From a bacterium (lineage in GTDB: Bacteria > Hinthialibacterota > Hinthialibacteria > H5-UNCL2), in the NCBI GenBank assembly GCA_015075175.1, contig JABTUV010000014.1:1-64000 (forward strand): 64,000 bases of DNA, given 5' to 3'. The position numbers were made by a program, and so were the translations under genes. Positions 17,822-26,777 of this stretch are shown here, piece after piece. Each line of letters opens with the position of its first letter. The first letter of the stretch is position 1. The notes beneath the pieces were generated by a model. It saw only the letters and a list, made by a program, of their open reading frames with translations. It was not told where the DNA came from and did no database searches.

Positions 17822-18221
17822 TGTCGTTTCGACCGAAGGGAGAAATCCCTGCTCGCGTGGGCGGGCCGCAGGACGGAGGGGGGAAGATTTCTCCCTTCGG
17901 TCGAAATGACAGTGTAGTTCGGTCGAAATGACAGTGTAGTTCGGTCGAAATGACAGTGGAGGGGGGAAGATTTCTCCCTTCGGTCGAAATGACAGTGTAG
18001 TTCGGTCGAAATGACAGAGTAGTTCGGTTGAAATGACAGTGGAGGGGGGAAGATTTCTCCCTTCGGTCGAAATGACAGTGTAGTTCGGTCGAAACGACAG
18101 TGTAGTTCGGTTGAAATGACAGTGGAGGGGGAAGATTTCCCGGTCGAAATGACAGTGTAGTTCGGTCGAAAGTGACAGTGTAATTCGGTTGCAATGACAA
18201 TTGCGCGGTCGAAATGACAAT
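17822..18221. repeat. tandem array of the TTCGGTCGAAATGACA element with 83-bp higher-order period
   Basis: One inverted copy at 17822-17847 is followed by about 13 direct copies of a 22-bp core (TTCGGTCGAAATGACAGTG plus a short linker). The full-length form, starting AAGATTTCTCCC, recurs at 17884, 17967, 18050 and 18132, giving a higher-order period of 83, 83 and 82 bp. Each unit has one full copy, two short cores and a GGAGGGGGG tail. Single and paired copies of the element are at 26741, 35698-35851, 39873, 42971-43060, 45835-45914 and 46066. It separates the 16419 hydrolase gene from the 18241 pseudopilin gene. Confidence 0.9.
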
Positions 18222-18240
18222 GCTACCGACAGCGACGGCG

Positions 18241-18841
18241 TTATTTCCAGCCGGTCACGTCGGCCGGGCCGGAGCGGTAGATGTTGCCTTTCGAGAGCAG
18301 GCCGTTGGAGACGTCGTAGCGCATGTCCACTTCGGTATACACCCGGTCGGGGCCGAGGCTGTGCGAGATGTAGCGCGCGCCCTGATCCTTCAACATGCGG
18401 TTGCTTCCAATGCGGTGTTGCCCTCGAACGTGATGTAGGCCGTATCATTGTCTGCTCGACGTCCAGCGTGTCCACGTGATAGACGGACATGATCCAGGTC
18501 TGGGTCGTACTTCTAACTTGCCAGGGGTCCTTGAAGGGACCTTGCTGTAGGGATGGGGTAGTGAGATACTTGTGCTGGGCCTCGGTGTGGATGAGGGGGT
18601 TGCCGGTATAGGTGTAGTTGCCCGGGATGCCGCTGCGGATGTAATGGGGCGGATAGGTCTGATGGTCGGTGTAATAGCTCTCGTAGGCGACGAAGAGTTC
18701 GCGCAGGTCGGCGATGGCGCGGGTGTTCTTGGCGCGCACCTGGGCGGAGAGGAAGTTAGGCACGGCAATCGCGGCCAGAATGGAGATGATGGCGACCACG
18801 ATGAGGAGTTCGATGAGTGTGAAGGCGCGGCGGTTTGACAT
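18241..18841 (-). CDS. pseudopilin-like protein, frameshifted
   Basis: The frame starts 'NRRAFTLIELLIVVAIISIL', a strict prepilin box, and stays coding to 'WIMSVYHVDTLDVEQT', near 18450. Coding then continues in a second frame ('NDTAYITFEGNTA') and, after about 18405, in a third ('MLKDQGARYISHSLGPDRVY', 'YDVSNGLLSKGNIYRSG', stop TAA at 18243-18241). Each shift is explained by one missing base, so the gene is probably intact with about 200 residues. The C-terminus has the same 'YD.SNG..S' ending as the pseudopilin at 15649-16218. The start codon lies 3 nt after the thrB stop with a GGAGAG site, so it is probably co-transcribed with thrB. Confidence 0.75.
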
Positions 18842-18844
18842 GGG

Positions 18845-19753
18845 TCAACTCTCCACGACACGGGCTGGCGCTACCGCCGTCGGCAGAACGAGGGTGTCAA
18901 AGGGAACGGTATGCGCGGTCATGGCCTTGGCCATAGCTGATTTAATGATAGGCGCCTTGGCGGGGGAAGTAAAGGCCAGGATTGAAGGGCCGGAGCCGGA
19001 GAGGAAGCAGCCCTCCGCGCCCGCCTCTACGGCCGCGGCGACGACTTGGGGAAACCAGGGCATGAGCACCCGCCGGGCGGGTTGGTGCAAGTAGTCGCGG
19101 AAGCAGTCGGGGGACAGTCGGCGCGGTTTGGAGAGGAGTCCGGCCACGAGGGCGGCGGTATTGGCCAGGTTTTCGACCGCTTGGGCGCGCGGGATGGAAG
19201 TCGGAAGGAGGGCGCGCGCCTTCTGGGTGGGTATCTCTATTTTGGGATGCAGGATGACGGCGAGGGGCGGATCGGGGATGGAGGGGGAGAATGAAACCCA
19301 GCGGTCGCCGACACGGCGGGAGAGGGTGAGGCCGCCGTAGAGGCTGGCGGAGACGTTGTCGGGATGGCCCTCGAGGGCGCAGGCGAGTTGCAGTTGTTCG
19401 TCGTGGGACAGTTCGAGTTGCGAGAGTGCGCATCCGAGGAGCACCCCGGCGACCGCGGCGGCGCCGCTGCTGCCCAGGCCGCCGTGGAGCGGAATGGGGT
19501 TGTCGATGGCGACATGCAGGGGGGGGAGCGCGCGGCCGGCGCGGCTATACACGACGGCGATGGCGCGATGGACGAGGTTGCGCTGGTCGCGGGGGATGGC
19601 GTCCGCCGGGCCGGCGCCGTGGTAGTCGATGGCCAGGGCGTCGGCCGGTTGCGCCGCGACGCGGAGGTGGAGACCGAGGGCGAGGCCGAGCACGTCGAAG
19701 CCCGGCCCCAGGTTGGAGGTCGAGGCGGGGACTTCGACGGAGATGCGGTTCAT
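18845..19753 (-). CDS. thrB: homoserine kinase
   Basis: A 302-residue GHMP kinase that phosphorylates L-homoserine in threonine biosynthesis (cytosol). It has the family N-terminus 'VEVPASTSNLGPGFDVLGLA', the ATP-binding loop 'PLHGGLGSSGAAAVAGVLLG' (about 85-104), 'ALEGHPDNVSASLYGGL' and the C-terminal 'GCFLSGSGPSILAF'. 'GHPDNVS' is diagnostic for ThrB. The ATG at 19753 is the only start that leaves the N-terminal strand intact; upstream reading enters a palindromic repeat (19791-19819). The pseudopilin gene at 18241-18841 follows after 3 nt. No other threonine-pathway gene is present. Confidence 0.94.
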   Translation of the reverse strand: MNRISVEVPASTSNLGPGFDVLGLALGLHLRVAAQPADALAIDYHGAGPADAIPRDQRNLVHRAIAVVYSRAGRALPPLHVAIDNPIPLHGGLGSSGAAAVAGVLLGCALSQLELSHDEQLQLACALEGHPDNVSASLYGGLTLSRRVGDRWVSFSPSIPDPPLAVILHPKIEIPTQKARALLPTSIPRAQAVENLANTAALVAGLLSKPRRLSPDCFRDYLHQPARRVLMPWFPQVVAAAVEAGAEGCFLSGSGPSILAFTSPAKAPIIKSAMAKAMTAHTVPFDTLVLPTAVAPARVVES

Positions 19754-19790
19754 GGTGTGCGGCGCCAGCACGTGTACCGGCGCGGGCGCC

Positions 19791-19819
19791 ATGCGGCGGC
19801 AAGCAGCCGCAGTCCAGAG
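19791..19819. repeat. palindromic element GCGGCGGCAAGCAGCCGCAG
   Basis: This is one of five copies of an element whose consensus is GCGGCAGCAAGCTGCCGCAG followed by TCCAGAG. The others are at 21269-21297, 23935-23957, 33878-33899 and 33927-33955. The stem is GCGGCAGC/GCTGCCGC. Four of the copies lie within 100 nt of a gene start or end. Confidence 0.7.
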
Positions 19820-19835
19820 GGGGAGGAGAGCGGGT

Positions 19836-21305
19836 TCATTGCGCCTCCAGGATGTCGATGGAGAGTTTGCCGATGAGGGGGCCGAGGGCGATCTGGCGGT
19901 CGACGTTGCCTTCGACCAGCACAATGTGGGTGGCGTCCACGTCGGAGAGGCCGAGCGAGGGGTCCTGGGGCAACCAGAGGCGGCCGTCCGGGGTTTGCAC
20001 CGCGACTTCGTTCCAGGCGTGATAGTGGAAATGGCCGTTGCGATAGACCAGGCCGGCGACGATGCGGCAGGGGAGGCCGGCGGCGCGAGCCAGGGCGGCG
20101 TAGAGGGTCGAAAGCTCGGTGCAATCGCCGGCGCCGTAGCGCAGGGTGCGGCTGGCGACGGGAAGGCCGGGGCACACCTCATATTGCACTTTCTGATAGA
20201 CGTAATGGGTGAGGCGGGCGGCCTTGGCGGGTTCGTCGGAGAGGCCGCGCAGCGCCTCGCGCGCGGCCTTTTGGATGTCGGGATGCCGGCTGTTGGCGAA
20301 GAGATCGGGAGCCAGGTAAGGTGCGAGGTCGCCGTCGGCGGGGTCGAGTCGTCGCGCGGAGATGGTGATTTCGGCGGTGTTCCAGTCAACGGCGGTGACG
20401 GCCTGACGGAGGCCGGAAGGTATCGGACGGCGTTCGCGGGGAAAATGTAGATAGAGGCGGAGGAGGCGGGTGCGCTCGGGTTCGTCGAGGGCGCGCTGCG
20501 GCACAATCCCGCCCGCGGGCATGCGGGCGGCGACGGCCTCTTGCTCGGCGGCGGACAACATGCGGGGCGGCGCGGTAGCGCGTTCAGCCGGTTCCGCCTT
20601 CCATTCGTATTCAAAGAGGTCCTCGTTCATCACTAGGCGCTGGGGGACGCCGGAGTCGTCCCGCTCCACGATCAAGACCGACTCGGCGTACTGCGAGTCG
20701 ATGGAGAGGTGCGTGGTACTGGAGGGGACGAGCGTGGCGGGCACGATGGAGGCGGTGTAGGGCTTGAGCGCTTGCAGCGTGCCTGCCTGGTCCAGGAGCG
20801 GGAGAAGATCATAGAGAAAGAGGGGGCCGCCGGCGTCGATATCCATGCCGCTGGGCGCATCGGTTTCCAGGCGGCCCCGGCCGTGCTCGTCGAAGCGACC
20901 GCGCAAGAGGAGGCGGGTCTCGGGGAAGTCGGGGGAGGTCTTGGACTTGGTGTCGCACTCGAAGGAGACGAGCGAGAGGTCGGCGGCGAGGCGGACCTGC
21001 CAGCGATGTTCCTCGCGCACGGACAGGCCGAGGGGGTTGTAGTCGCGCACGTCGTCGAGCTCGAGATAGTAGGCCTGGCGGGGCTGCTTGCGGTCGGTTT
21101 GGGGTGAGAGGTCAAGGCGCATGTAGCCGACGTGGACGCCGTAGATGCGGCAGGTGAGATAGTGGTCCTTGATAACGGGTGCGGCATGGACGGAAGAGGG
21201 AAGCAAGAGAGCGAACACGACGGCGGCAACGAGGGCGTAGCGCCGGCATCCCTGCCGGCGCGCGCGCCATGCGGCAGCAAGCTGCCGCAGTCCAGAGAGT
21301 GTCAT
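19836..21305 (-). CDS. secreted transglutaminase-like protein
   Basis: A 489-residue exported protein. A hydrophobic signal lies at about 25-42 ('ALVAAVVFALLLPSSVHAAP'), then a beta-rich region of about 300 residues. A transglutaminase-like (papain-fold) domain is at about 355-465 with the triad Cys in 'LRYGAGDCTELSTLYAALAR', His in 'NGHFHYHAWNEV' and Asp in 'LWLPQDPSLG'. The role may be peptide cross-linking, amidation or proteolysis; the substrate is unknown. The first 24 residues are encoded by two repeat elements (21241-21297). The ATG at 21305 is still the likely start because it overlaps the stop of the TPR gene by 4 nt (ATGA). The TPR gene, moaC and a parvulin isomerase lie upstream. 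Confidence 0.82.
   Translation of the reverse strand: MTLSGLRQLAAAWRARRQGCRRYALVAAVVFALLLPSSVHAAPVIKDHYLTCRIYGVHVGYMRLDLSPQTDRKQPRQAYYLELDDVRDYNPLGLSVREEHRWQVRLAADLSLVSFECDTKSKTSPDFPETRLLLRGRFDEHGRGRLETDAPSGMDIDAGGPLFLYDLLPLLDQAGTLQALKPYTASIVPATLVPSSTTHLSIDSQYAESVLIVERDDSGVPQRLVMNEDLFEYEWKAEPAERATAPPRMLSAAEQEAVAARMPAGGIVPQRALDEPERTRLLRLYLHFPRERRPIPSGLRQAVTAVDWNTAEITISARRLDPADGDLAPYLAPDLFANSRHPDIQKAAREALRGLSDEPAKAARLTHYVYQKVQYEVCPGLPVASRTLRYGAGDCTELSTLYAALARAAGLPCRIVAGLVYRNGHFHYHAWNEVAVQTPDGRLWLPQDPSLGLSDVDATHIVLVEGNVDRQIALGPLIGKLSIDILEAQ
21241..21297. repeat. two repeat elements forming the 5' end of a gene
   Basis: GCCGGCATCCCTGCCGGC at 21242-21259 (7-bp stem) and ATGCGGCAGCAAGCTGCCGC with TCCAGAG at 21269-21297 lie side by side inside the first 22 codons of the transglutaminase gene. 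The same two families are found elsewhere in intergenic DNA. Confidence 0.75.
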
Positions 21306-22252
21306 CGGGGGGGTCTCCTTTGCGCGGCGGCGGCTTCGGCGTCCTCCAGTTTTTTCTCCAAGGCGTCCAGGCGCGCGCGTGTTTGTTCGTCCCAGGGGTG
21401 TTGGCGGCTGCGGGCCAGTTGCTGGCGCGCGCGTTCCCAGCGCTTCTGCTGAATCAGGTTCTCGATGGCTGCCAGATGCACTTCGGGATTGTCCGGCTCG
21501 GCGCGGAGGCGCTCGCGCAGCAGCCTGCCCTCGGCGGTGAGGATGTTCTCCTGGGCGGCGGGCACGAGCAGGGGGTCCTTGCCGACCTTAAGGAAGGCCT
21601 TCCAGAGGCGGATGGCGTCCTCGTAGTGGCCGAGGGCGTCGTGGGCAGCGGCCAGATTGTTGAGCACGATGGGATCGCGGGGATCGATGGTCAAACCCTC
21701 CTGGAAACAGCGCAGCGCCTGATTGTATTCGCCCTCTTGATAATAGAGCTGGCCGAGATTGACGACGGCCTCGATGAAGTCGGGCTTGAGCAGGACGGCC
21801 TTCTTGTACTCTTCGACGGCTTGGGCGTAGTTCTTCTCGTCGGAGAGGGCGAGGCCGCGGTCGAAGGCGGCGTTGGCGGCGGGAAGCGTCTTGGGCGCGA
21901 GGGCGCGTTGGCGGGCGCGGGCCTCTTTGTGATCGGGATCGAGGAGAAGAATCTCGCGCAAGGCGCTCATGGCCGCCAGGTCGTCGCCGGTTTTCCGGGC
22001 GTGGTCAAAGCGCTCCAAGCAGGCGGTGAAGCTGGCCGAGAAGATTTCCGCGCACACGCGGCTGTTGAGCTTGCGGGCCTCTTTGTGGTGGGGATCGAGG
22101 AGCAGGAGTTGCTCGAGCGATTGGCGGGCGTCGAGCAGTCGGCCCGCCCGTTGGGCCTCTTTGGCCTGAGACCAGAGCGTCGCCGCGTCGGTCGCCGACG
22201 CAGGTTGGGCAAGAAGAGTGAAAGCGAGGACGAAAGGCGCGATGCCTGTCAT
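21302..22252 (-). CDS. TPR-repeat protein, exported
   Basis: A 316-residue protein with a signal peptide (1-20, 'MTGIAPFVLAFTLLAQPASA') and tetratricopeptide repeats. The clearest units are 'KTGDDLAAMSALREILLLDP', 'EKNYAQAVEEYKKAVLLKP' and 'EGEYNQALRCFQEGLTIDP', then 'LGHYEDAIRLWKAFLKVGKD'. TPR proteins are scaffolds; the partner is unknown. The C-terminus is a charged coiled coil ('LDALEKKLEDAEAAAAQRR'). It overlaps the transglutaminase start by 4 nt, so the two are probably made together, and starts 10 nt after moaC. Confidence 0.83.
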   Translation of the reverse strand: MTGIAPFVLAFTLLAQPASATDAATLWSQAKEAQRAGRLLDARQSLEQLLLLDPHHKEARKLNSRVCAEIFSASFTACLERFDHARKTGDDLAAMSALREILLLDPDHKEARARQRALAPKTLPAANAAFDRGLALSDEKNYAQAVEEYKKAVLLKPDFIEAVVNLGQLYYQEGEYNQALRCFQEGLTIDPRDPIVLNNLAAAHDALGHYEDAIRLWKAFLKVGKDPLLVPAAQENILTAEGRLLRERLRAEPDNPEVHLAAIENLIQQKRWERARQQLARSRQHPWDEQTRARLDALEKKLEDAEAAAAQRRPPR

Positions 22253-22262
22253 GCGGGCGGCC

Positions 22263-22745
22263 TCACTCGGCGCGAAAGTCGCTTTTGCCGCCGGTTTTTT
22301 CCAAGAGGCGGAGGGGGCCGATGACGATGCCTCGGTCGATGGCCTTGCACATATCGTAGACGGTGAGGGCGGCGGCGGAGGCGGCGACGAGGGCCTCCAT
22401 CTCGACGCCGGTCGTAGCGCGGGCACGGGCGCGCGTGAGGATGCGCAGGCGGCATCCCTCGGGGGGCGGTTCGGGCGCCTCGATCTCGACTTCGACGAGC
22501 GAGAGAGGCAAGGAATGGCAGAGGGGGATGAGGCGGGCGGTCTCCTTGGCGGCCAGGATGCCGGCCAGGCGGGCGACGGCGAGCACGTCGCCCTTGGGAA
22601 CCTTCTGCGACAGGATGGCGGCCAGCGTGTCGGGGGCGAGCGTGAGGATGGCCTCGGCGCGCGCCTGCCGGTCGGTTGCGGACTTGTCGCCCACGTCGAC
22701 CATGCGCGCGCGACCGCGCTCGTCCAGGTGCGTCAGCTCGTTCAT
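22263..22745 (-). CDS. moaC: cyclic pyranopterin monophosphate synthase MoaC
   Basis: A 160-residue MoaC of normal length, acting with MoaA in the first step of molybdenum cofactor synthesis. It shows '[18 protein letters not shown]', '[19 protein letters not shown]', '[15 protein letters not shown]', '[20 protein letters not shown]' and the C-terminal '[14 protein letters not shown]' (the common form ends KSG or KSGH). The conserved catalytic Lys and Asp positions ('KGDV', 'YDMCKAID') are present. The ATG at 22745 overlaps the parvulin gene stop by 4 nt. No other moa gene is in the window. Confidence 0.95.
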   Translation of the reverse strand: MNELTHLDERGRARMVDVGDKSATDRQARAEAILTLAPDTLAAILSQKVPKGDVLAVARLAGILAAKETARLIPLCHSLPLSLVEVEIEAPEPPPEGCRLRILTRARARATTGVEMEALVAASAAALTVYDMCKAIDRGIVIGPLRLLEKTGGKSDFRAE

Positions 22746-23829
22746 GGAGTCAGCAGCTCGGCGTCGGCGGAGAAGAGTTTGCGATAGCGTTCGTGGACGA
22801 TGTTGATCTTGGTCTGCGAGGAGCGCTTGACGCGGTCCAGCCAGGCGGCGACGTTTTCGGCGCGCTTTTTTTCGCCCAGTTCAGCCGCCAGGGCCTCGCG
22901 CAGGTTGTACTCGGAGAGGTCCTGGCCGCGCTTCTCGAATCTGACGATGTAGTAGCCGCGGGGGGATTCGATGGGTCCCAGGATGCTTCCCGGGGGCGCG
23001 TTTTCCACCGCGCGGAGGATGTAGGGATCGATGTCGTCGGGGCGCATGAAGCCCATGTCGCCGCCGGTCTCCTTGCCCTGGGGATCGTCGGAGAATTCGC
23101 GCGCGACGGTGTTAAAATCGGCGCCGGACTCCAGGCGGGCCTTGGCCATCTCGGCCAGGGCGCGCCGCTCCTGGCGCTCGGCCTCGGGGGCGCCCGGTTC
23201 GACGTACACCGCGACGACGCGCAGGTGCAGGCGGTTCTGGAAGAACTCGGGATGCTCCTCGAAATACTTGGTCACCTCCTCCTGGGTGACCACGACGGGC
23301 TGTTCCTCCTGCTTCTGGCGCAGGAACTCGCCGCTTTTCATCTCCAGGAGCACGCGCTCGCGCAGGTCGTTTTCGTTCATCTCCTGCTCGTAGAGGAATT
23401 TCTGGAAGAGTTCCTCGGAGGCGAAGGAGCGGCGGATGCTGGCCATGGCCTCCTCGACCTTGGCGGGCTGGTTGGGGATGACGATGTTGGCGTCGCGGGT
23501 GTGCTGGAGGATGAGGGTCCGCGATGAGGGGGTATCCAGGAGGGGCCGCGGAGTTCCTCGAAGCCGCGTTTCAGGCGTCCGTGCCCGGGCGCAGGCCCCG
23601 CCGCTGAGCAGGAGCGGCTCGGCCTCCTCGACGACCTGCCGCTCGCGGATAGGCTCGCCGTTGACTTCGGCGATGATGGCGGTGAGGGGAATCTCCTCAT
23701 CGATGGAGTAGGCGTGGTCTTGGTGGGAGGGGCGGTCGGCGTCGGCTTGGCCTGGTCCGGATTGCATCCGGCCAATGCGATGAGCAGCACGGCCAAGAGC
23801 GGGGCGAGGGCGGCGGAACCGACTTTCAT
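22742..23829 (-). CDS. SurA-like parvulin peptidyl-prolyl isomerase lipoprotein, frameshifted
   Basis: The gene opens with a lipoprotein signal ending '[20 protein letters not shown]' (frame from 23829). After about 23715 coding continues in a second frame with '[20 protein letters not shown]', and around 23555-23595 there are further shifts ('[11 protein letters not shown]' is in the first frame). The rest is uninterrupted: a SurA_N-like helical region ('[20 protein letters not shown]') and a parvulin domain at about 23230-22900 with '[20 protein letters not shown]', '[15 protein letters not shown]' and '[13 protein letters not shown]'. The first shift fits one missing C in a short C run, so sequencing error is more likely than decay. 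The product would fold outer-membrane or periplasmic proteins. It is the first gene of the moaC, TPR and transglutaminase operon. Confidence 0.78.
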
Positions 23830-24163
23830 GGCGCAAACTTCCTGATTTCAAAAGCTTTGGAGTTAAAGCCTTCAGCGGCGGTTGCGAGGCGGTGTCAACG
23901 GAAAGTCCCGTTTGAAGGGGATACGGCGTGAGGCGCGGCAGCAAGCTGCCGCAGTCCATGGGGGTCCCCTCAAGGAGAGGGGGTGGTGCATGGGCGGGGG
24001 AGTGGGACTAAGAGCAAGATTAAGAACAAGCGCAAGATTAAGAGCAAGAGCAAGATTAAGATTAAGAGTAAGATTAAGAGCAAGAGCAAGATTAAGATTA
24101 AGATTAAGATTAAGATGAGATGACGATACGCGGGCGCGTATCGTCATCTCAAGCGCGCCCGGA
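23830..24163. repeat. intergenic stretch: palindrome, hexamer minisatellite, hairpin
   Basis: I see no gene in these 334 nt. A GCGGCAGCAAGCTGCCGCAG element lies at 23935-23957, and a run of AAGATT and AAGAGC hexamers at about 24008-24116. A perfect 15-bp hairpin at 24117-24150 follows, listed as a terminator. The hexamer tract keeps all frames open but has no coding character. Confidence 0.7.
24117..24150 (-). terminator. perfect 15-bp hairpin downstream of the 24164-26305 gene
   Basis: GAGATGACGATACGC (24117-24131) and its exact complement (24136-24150) flank a 4-nt GGGC loop, 13 nt after the stop codon. On the minus strand it is followed by ATCTTAATCTTAATC, which is T-rich but not a clean T run. 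It is probably a terminator, or an mRNA 3'-end stabiliser. Confidence 0.6.
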
Positions 24164-26305
24164 TCATGAACATCTGGAGGCACTCGACCAGTTTGCGGCG
24201 GAGGAGGGAGGGGCGGCGGGGCGGAGGCTCTCGCGCAGCATGGCCTCCAGGCCGGCCTGGCCCTCCTCCTCGAAGAGCGGCGAAGTCGGGGCCACGCCGA
24301 TGGGATTGACGATGAGCGGCTGGCGGGTGATGGGACAAACGGGCTGCTCGGAGAGCAGACCGGCGGTCAGGAGATCGTAGGTGTTTTTGCCTTCGCCGTC
24401 GGCGGTAATGGGGGTGCCCTGGGAGAGGCCGTACATTTGGGCGAGACGCTTCTTGGCCTCATCGACCATGGTCAGGCGCTCGCGCAGGAGCATGACCTGA
24501 TAGCGATCGCGCAGGCGGAGGAGATCGGGGACCGCTCCCAAGAGAAGGACGGCCTCCTGGCCGAGGTCGCCGCCCTTGCGCGACAGGCCGCGCAGCACGA
24601 TGCCGTCGCCGGCGTACTGGCCGAGGGAGAGGCGCGGCTCCAGGAGGGAGCGCTGGGCGGAGAGGTCCACGGGCAGGCGGCGCACGAGTCCGAGCGAGAA
24701 GAGGCCGTCGGGGCGCTCGGAGGCGCGGGCGGCCAGGTAGTCGGGGGACACGAATTGCATGACGTGCCGGTCGCCGGGCATCTGCGAGGCGAGGGCGCGC
24801 AAGTCGGGACGCTCGGCCATCACGCGGCCGGCGGCCTGCGCCTCAAAGACCGCCACCAGCGTCTCCGGGCTGTCCGCCCAGTAGGTGAACGGCTCCTTGT
24901 AAGTGAAGGCGGACCAGTGGGAGAAGGGAAAAGCGGCACCGCGGCCCACGCTGTAGCTGGGGCCGTGCGGCAGACTTCCCCGCTGTACGGAGAGGCCCAT
25001 GCGCTCGGCCATCTCTTTGAGCAGGCGCGCGCCGCGGTCGCTTTTGGTGCGCGCGAGAATCAATACGGGTTCGGGCCGGGAGGTCGAGTATCCCACCGCG
25101 AGCTCGTCTCCCATTTCATTGAAGAGATCGTCCAGCGACACGCCGGTGGTGGAGGCGAAGGCGCCGGAGAGTTGGGCGAAAGCGGCGGCGGGCGAACCGC
25201 CGATCTTGTCCATGGCCTTCTTGACCGCGTCCCAGGTAGGGCCGAGCTGGAGGACGGCGGCGGAAAAGGCCGCCAGGTCGGCGGGAACCAGCGCGGGGGA
25301 TTGCAACTCCTCGGAGCCACGGGTGGAAAACAGGTGCAGGAGACCTTCGTACTTGCCGCCCAGGTCCACGTAGCGGGTGCTACGCACGCCGTCGGAGGCG
25401 GACTCGACCAGGAAGGCCAGACTGCGCACATGGGTAGCGCCCAGTCCGTCGACCAATCGGCGCAGGTCGTAATACTGCTTCTCGCGCAGGCTGTCCACGC
25501 GGCCCTGTTGTTCCATGTAGGCGTAGAGGTTGTTGACGGTGGTCTTGACGTCGCAGAAGGCCAGAAGAAGCGCACGGCCGCTGTCGGGGCGGGCGAACTT
25601 CTTCTTGATCTGCGCGTACTGGGGGTTCTGGGCGAGGCTGTCGGCGGCGGCGGCGGGGCGCGCCAGCGTCCTCTTGAGCAGGTCGGCGTCCATGGAGGCG
25701 AAGAAGAGGCCCGGCTCTTCCTGCCAGCTGCAATAGAGTTTGGATTTGCGCGTGGCGATGCTCCAGACGTCTCCCGCCTCGGTCACGAGCACCTCGCTGC
25801 GCTGCGGGAAGTCCTGGCGATAGGCGTTGCGCAGGGCGGCGAGGAATCCCACCGGCCGGGTCTTGTCCAATCGGCCCACGAGGACGGCGGGGACGGCCAG
25901 CGTGGTCTCGACGTCCAGACGGGTGGGAGGCATGACGCCCAGCATGACCTCACCTTCAATATAGCCGCCGAGGACGCGGGCCAGGGTCTGGATTTCGGGG
26001 TCCAAGGTGCCCACGACGCGGCGGACGTACCCGGACAAGTCGGGGGTGGTGAAGGCTTCCTTCCAGCCGGAGTCCGCGCCGACCTTCTCCATCTCGGCCA
26101 CATCGAGTTTGAGGGCCAGGAAGGTATCCTTGGGGAAAAAGGCCTCCACGTCGCCGCCGGCGGCCAGGCGGGCGGCTTGCTCGGCCTGGCCGGCGGCGGT
26201 CGGGCCGACGTTGCCGGTGTTTTTCGGGCCCTTGTAGAAGTAATAGGTGTACGCCGCCAACAAGACGACGATGACGGCCATGATGAGTCGGCCAGGGTTT
26301 TTCAC
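24164..26305 (-). CDS. large membrane-anchored protein, possibly DUF3352-like
   Basis: A 713-residue protein with one N-terminal membrane helix (about 7-25, 'LIMAVIVVLLAAYTYYFYKG') and a large periplasmic part. Features such as 'AFFPKDTFLALKLDVAEMEK', 'FFASMDADLLKRTLARP' and paired internal repeats of strand-helix units recall DUF3352, a family of abundant periplasmic proteins of unknown role. The match is by eye and weak. A 'PVCPITRQPLIVNPIG' segment near the C-terminus is unusual for an exported protein. The start is GTG at 26305 with GGGGAGGAG just upstream. It appears to be a single-gene unit: a promoter candidate at 26405-26433 and a strong hairpin after the stop. Confidence 0.55.
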   Translation of the reverse strand: MKNPGRLIMAVIVVLLAAYTYYFYKGPKNTGNVGPTAAGQAEQAARLAAGGDVEAFFPKDTFLALKLDVAEMEKVGADSGWKEAFTTPDLSGYVRRVVGTLDPEIQTLARVLGGYIEGEVMLGVMPPTRLDVETTLAVPAVLVGRLDKTRPVGFLAALRNAYRQDFPQRSEVLVTEAGDVWSIATRKSKLYCSWQEEPGLFFASMDADLLKRTLARPAAAADSLAQNPQYAQIKKKFARPDSGRALLLAFCDVKTTVNNLYAYMEQQGRVDSLREKQYYDLRRLVDGLGATHVRSLAFLVESASDGVRSTRYVDLGGKYEGLLHLFSTRGSEELQSPALVPADLAAFSAAVLQLGPTWDAVKKAMDKIGGSPAAAFAQLSGAFASTTGVSLDDLFNEMGDELAVGYSTSRPEPVLILARTKSDRGARLLKEMAERMGLSVQRGSLPHGPSYSVGRGAAFPFSHWSAFTYKEPFTYWADSPETLVAVFEAQAAGRVMAERPDLRALASQMPGDRHVMQFVSPDYLAARASERPDGLFSLGLVRRLPVDLSAQRSLLEPRLSLGQYAGDGIVLRGLSRKGGDLGQEAVLLLGAVPDLLRLRDRYQVMLLRERLTMVDEAKKRLAQMYGLSQGTPITADGEGKNTYDLLTAGLLSEQPVCPITRQPLIVNPIGVAPTSPLFEEEGQAGLEAMLRESLRPAAPPSSAANWSSASRCS

Positions 26306-26777
26306 GGTACGCTCCTCCCCTTCCTCGCTGGGTCGTTATGCTCCCGTCCGGTAGTGCTCGTGGTCGGTTGCGCGTATGTGTGCGAAGATTGTGCCAGATA
26401 GGGTATAATATCTAGAATCGGCGGCAATGCAAAGTACTAAAATCGAATAAAATGATATTGTTATGTGCACAAATGCCGGTCCCAGGATCGTCGAAGTGCT
26501 GCAATATTCTGCGGTTGTTCCCACGATTATTTTGCAAATTTGCGTAAATATTTGTTGCAACCGGCGTGCCGCACGGGTCGTCGGTTGCGGTCGGGGCGCC
26601 GGCCGTCCCTACCTATTATAATACGCCTTTGCGATTTGTGCTTGCGGGGCGCGCGGGTGGAGCGCAAGCGTGAGGATTCACGGCTGCAGACGGCGCGGAC
26701 CTGCACGGGCCAGTCGTCGCAGTTTGGGAGTGGGTGCAGAAGATTTCTCCCTTCGGTCGAAATGACAGGCGCCGTTG
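26306..26777. other. AT-rich gene-free stretch with promoter candidate
   Basis: These 472 nt are locally AT-rich (about 26395-26560), in sharp contrast to the surrounding genes, and carry no coding ORF. A minus-strand promoter candidate is at 26405-26433, and a single copy of AGATTTCTCCCTTCGGTCG at 26741-26767. A second TATAAT box (26617-26622, plus strand) has no -35 partner. I cannot exclude a small RNA. Confidence 0.5.
26405..26433 (-). promoter_or_regulatory. promoter candidate for the 24164-26305 gene
   Basis: TTTGCA and TATTAT are separated by 17 nt on the minus strand, about 100 nt upstream of the GTG start, within an AT-rich island. Four of six -35 bases and five of six -10 bases match the vegetative consensus. 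Confidence 0.42.

Noticed and set aside
17781-18200. An N-terminal extension of the hydrolase through the 83-bp-period array.
   Set aside because: It only reads repeat DNA; the ATG at 17780 directly precedes a good signal peptide.
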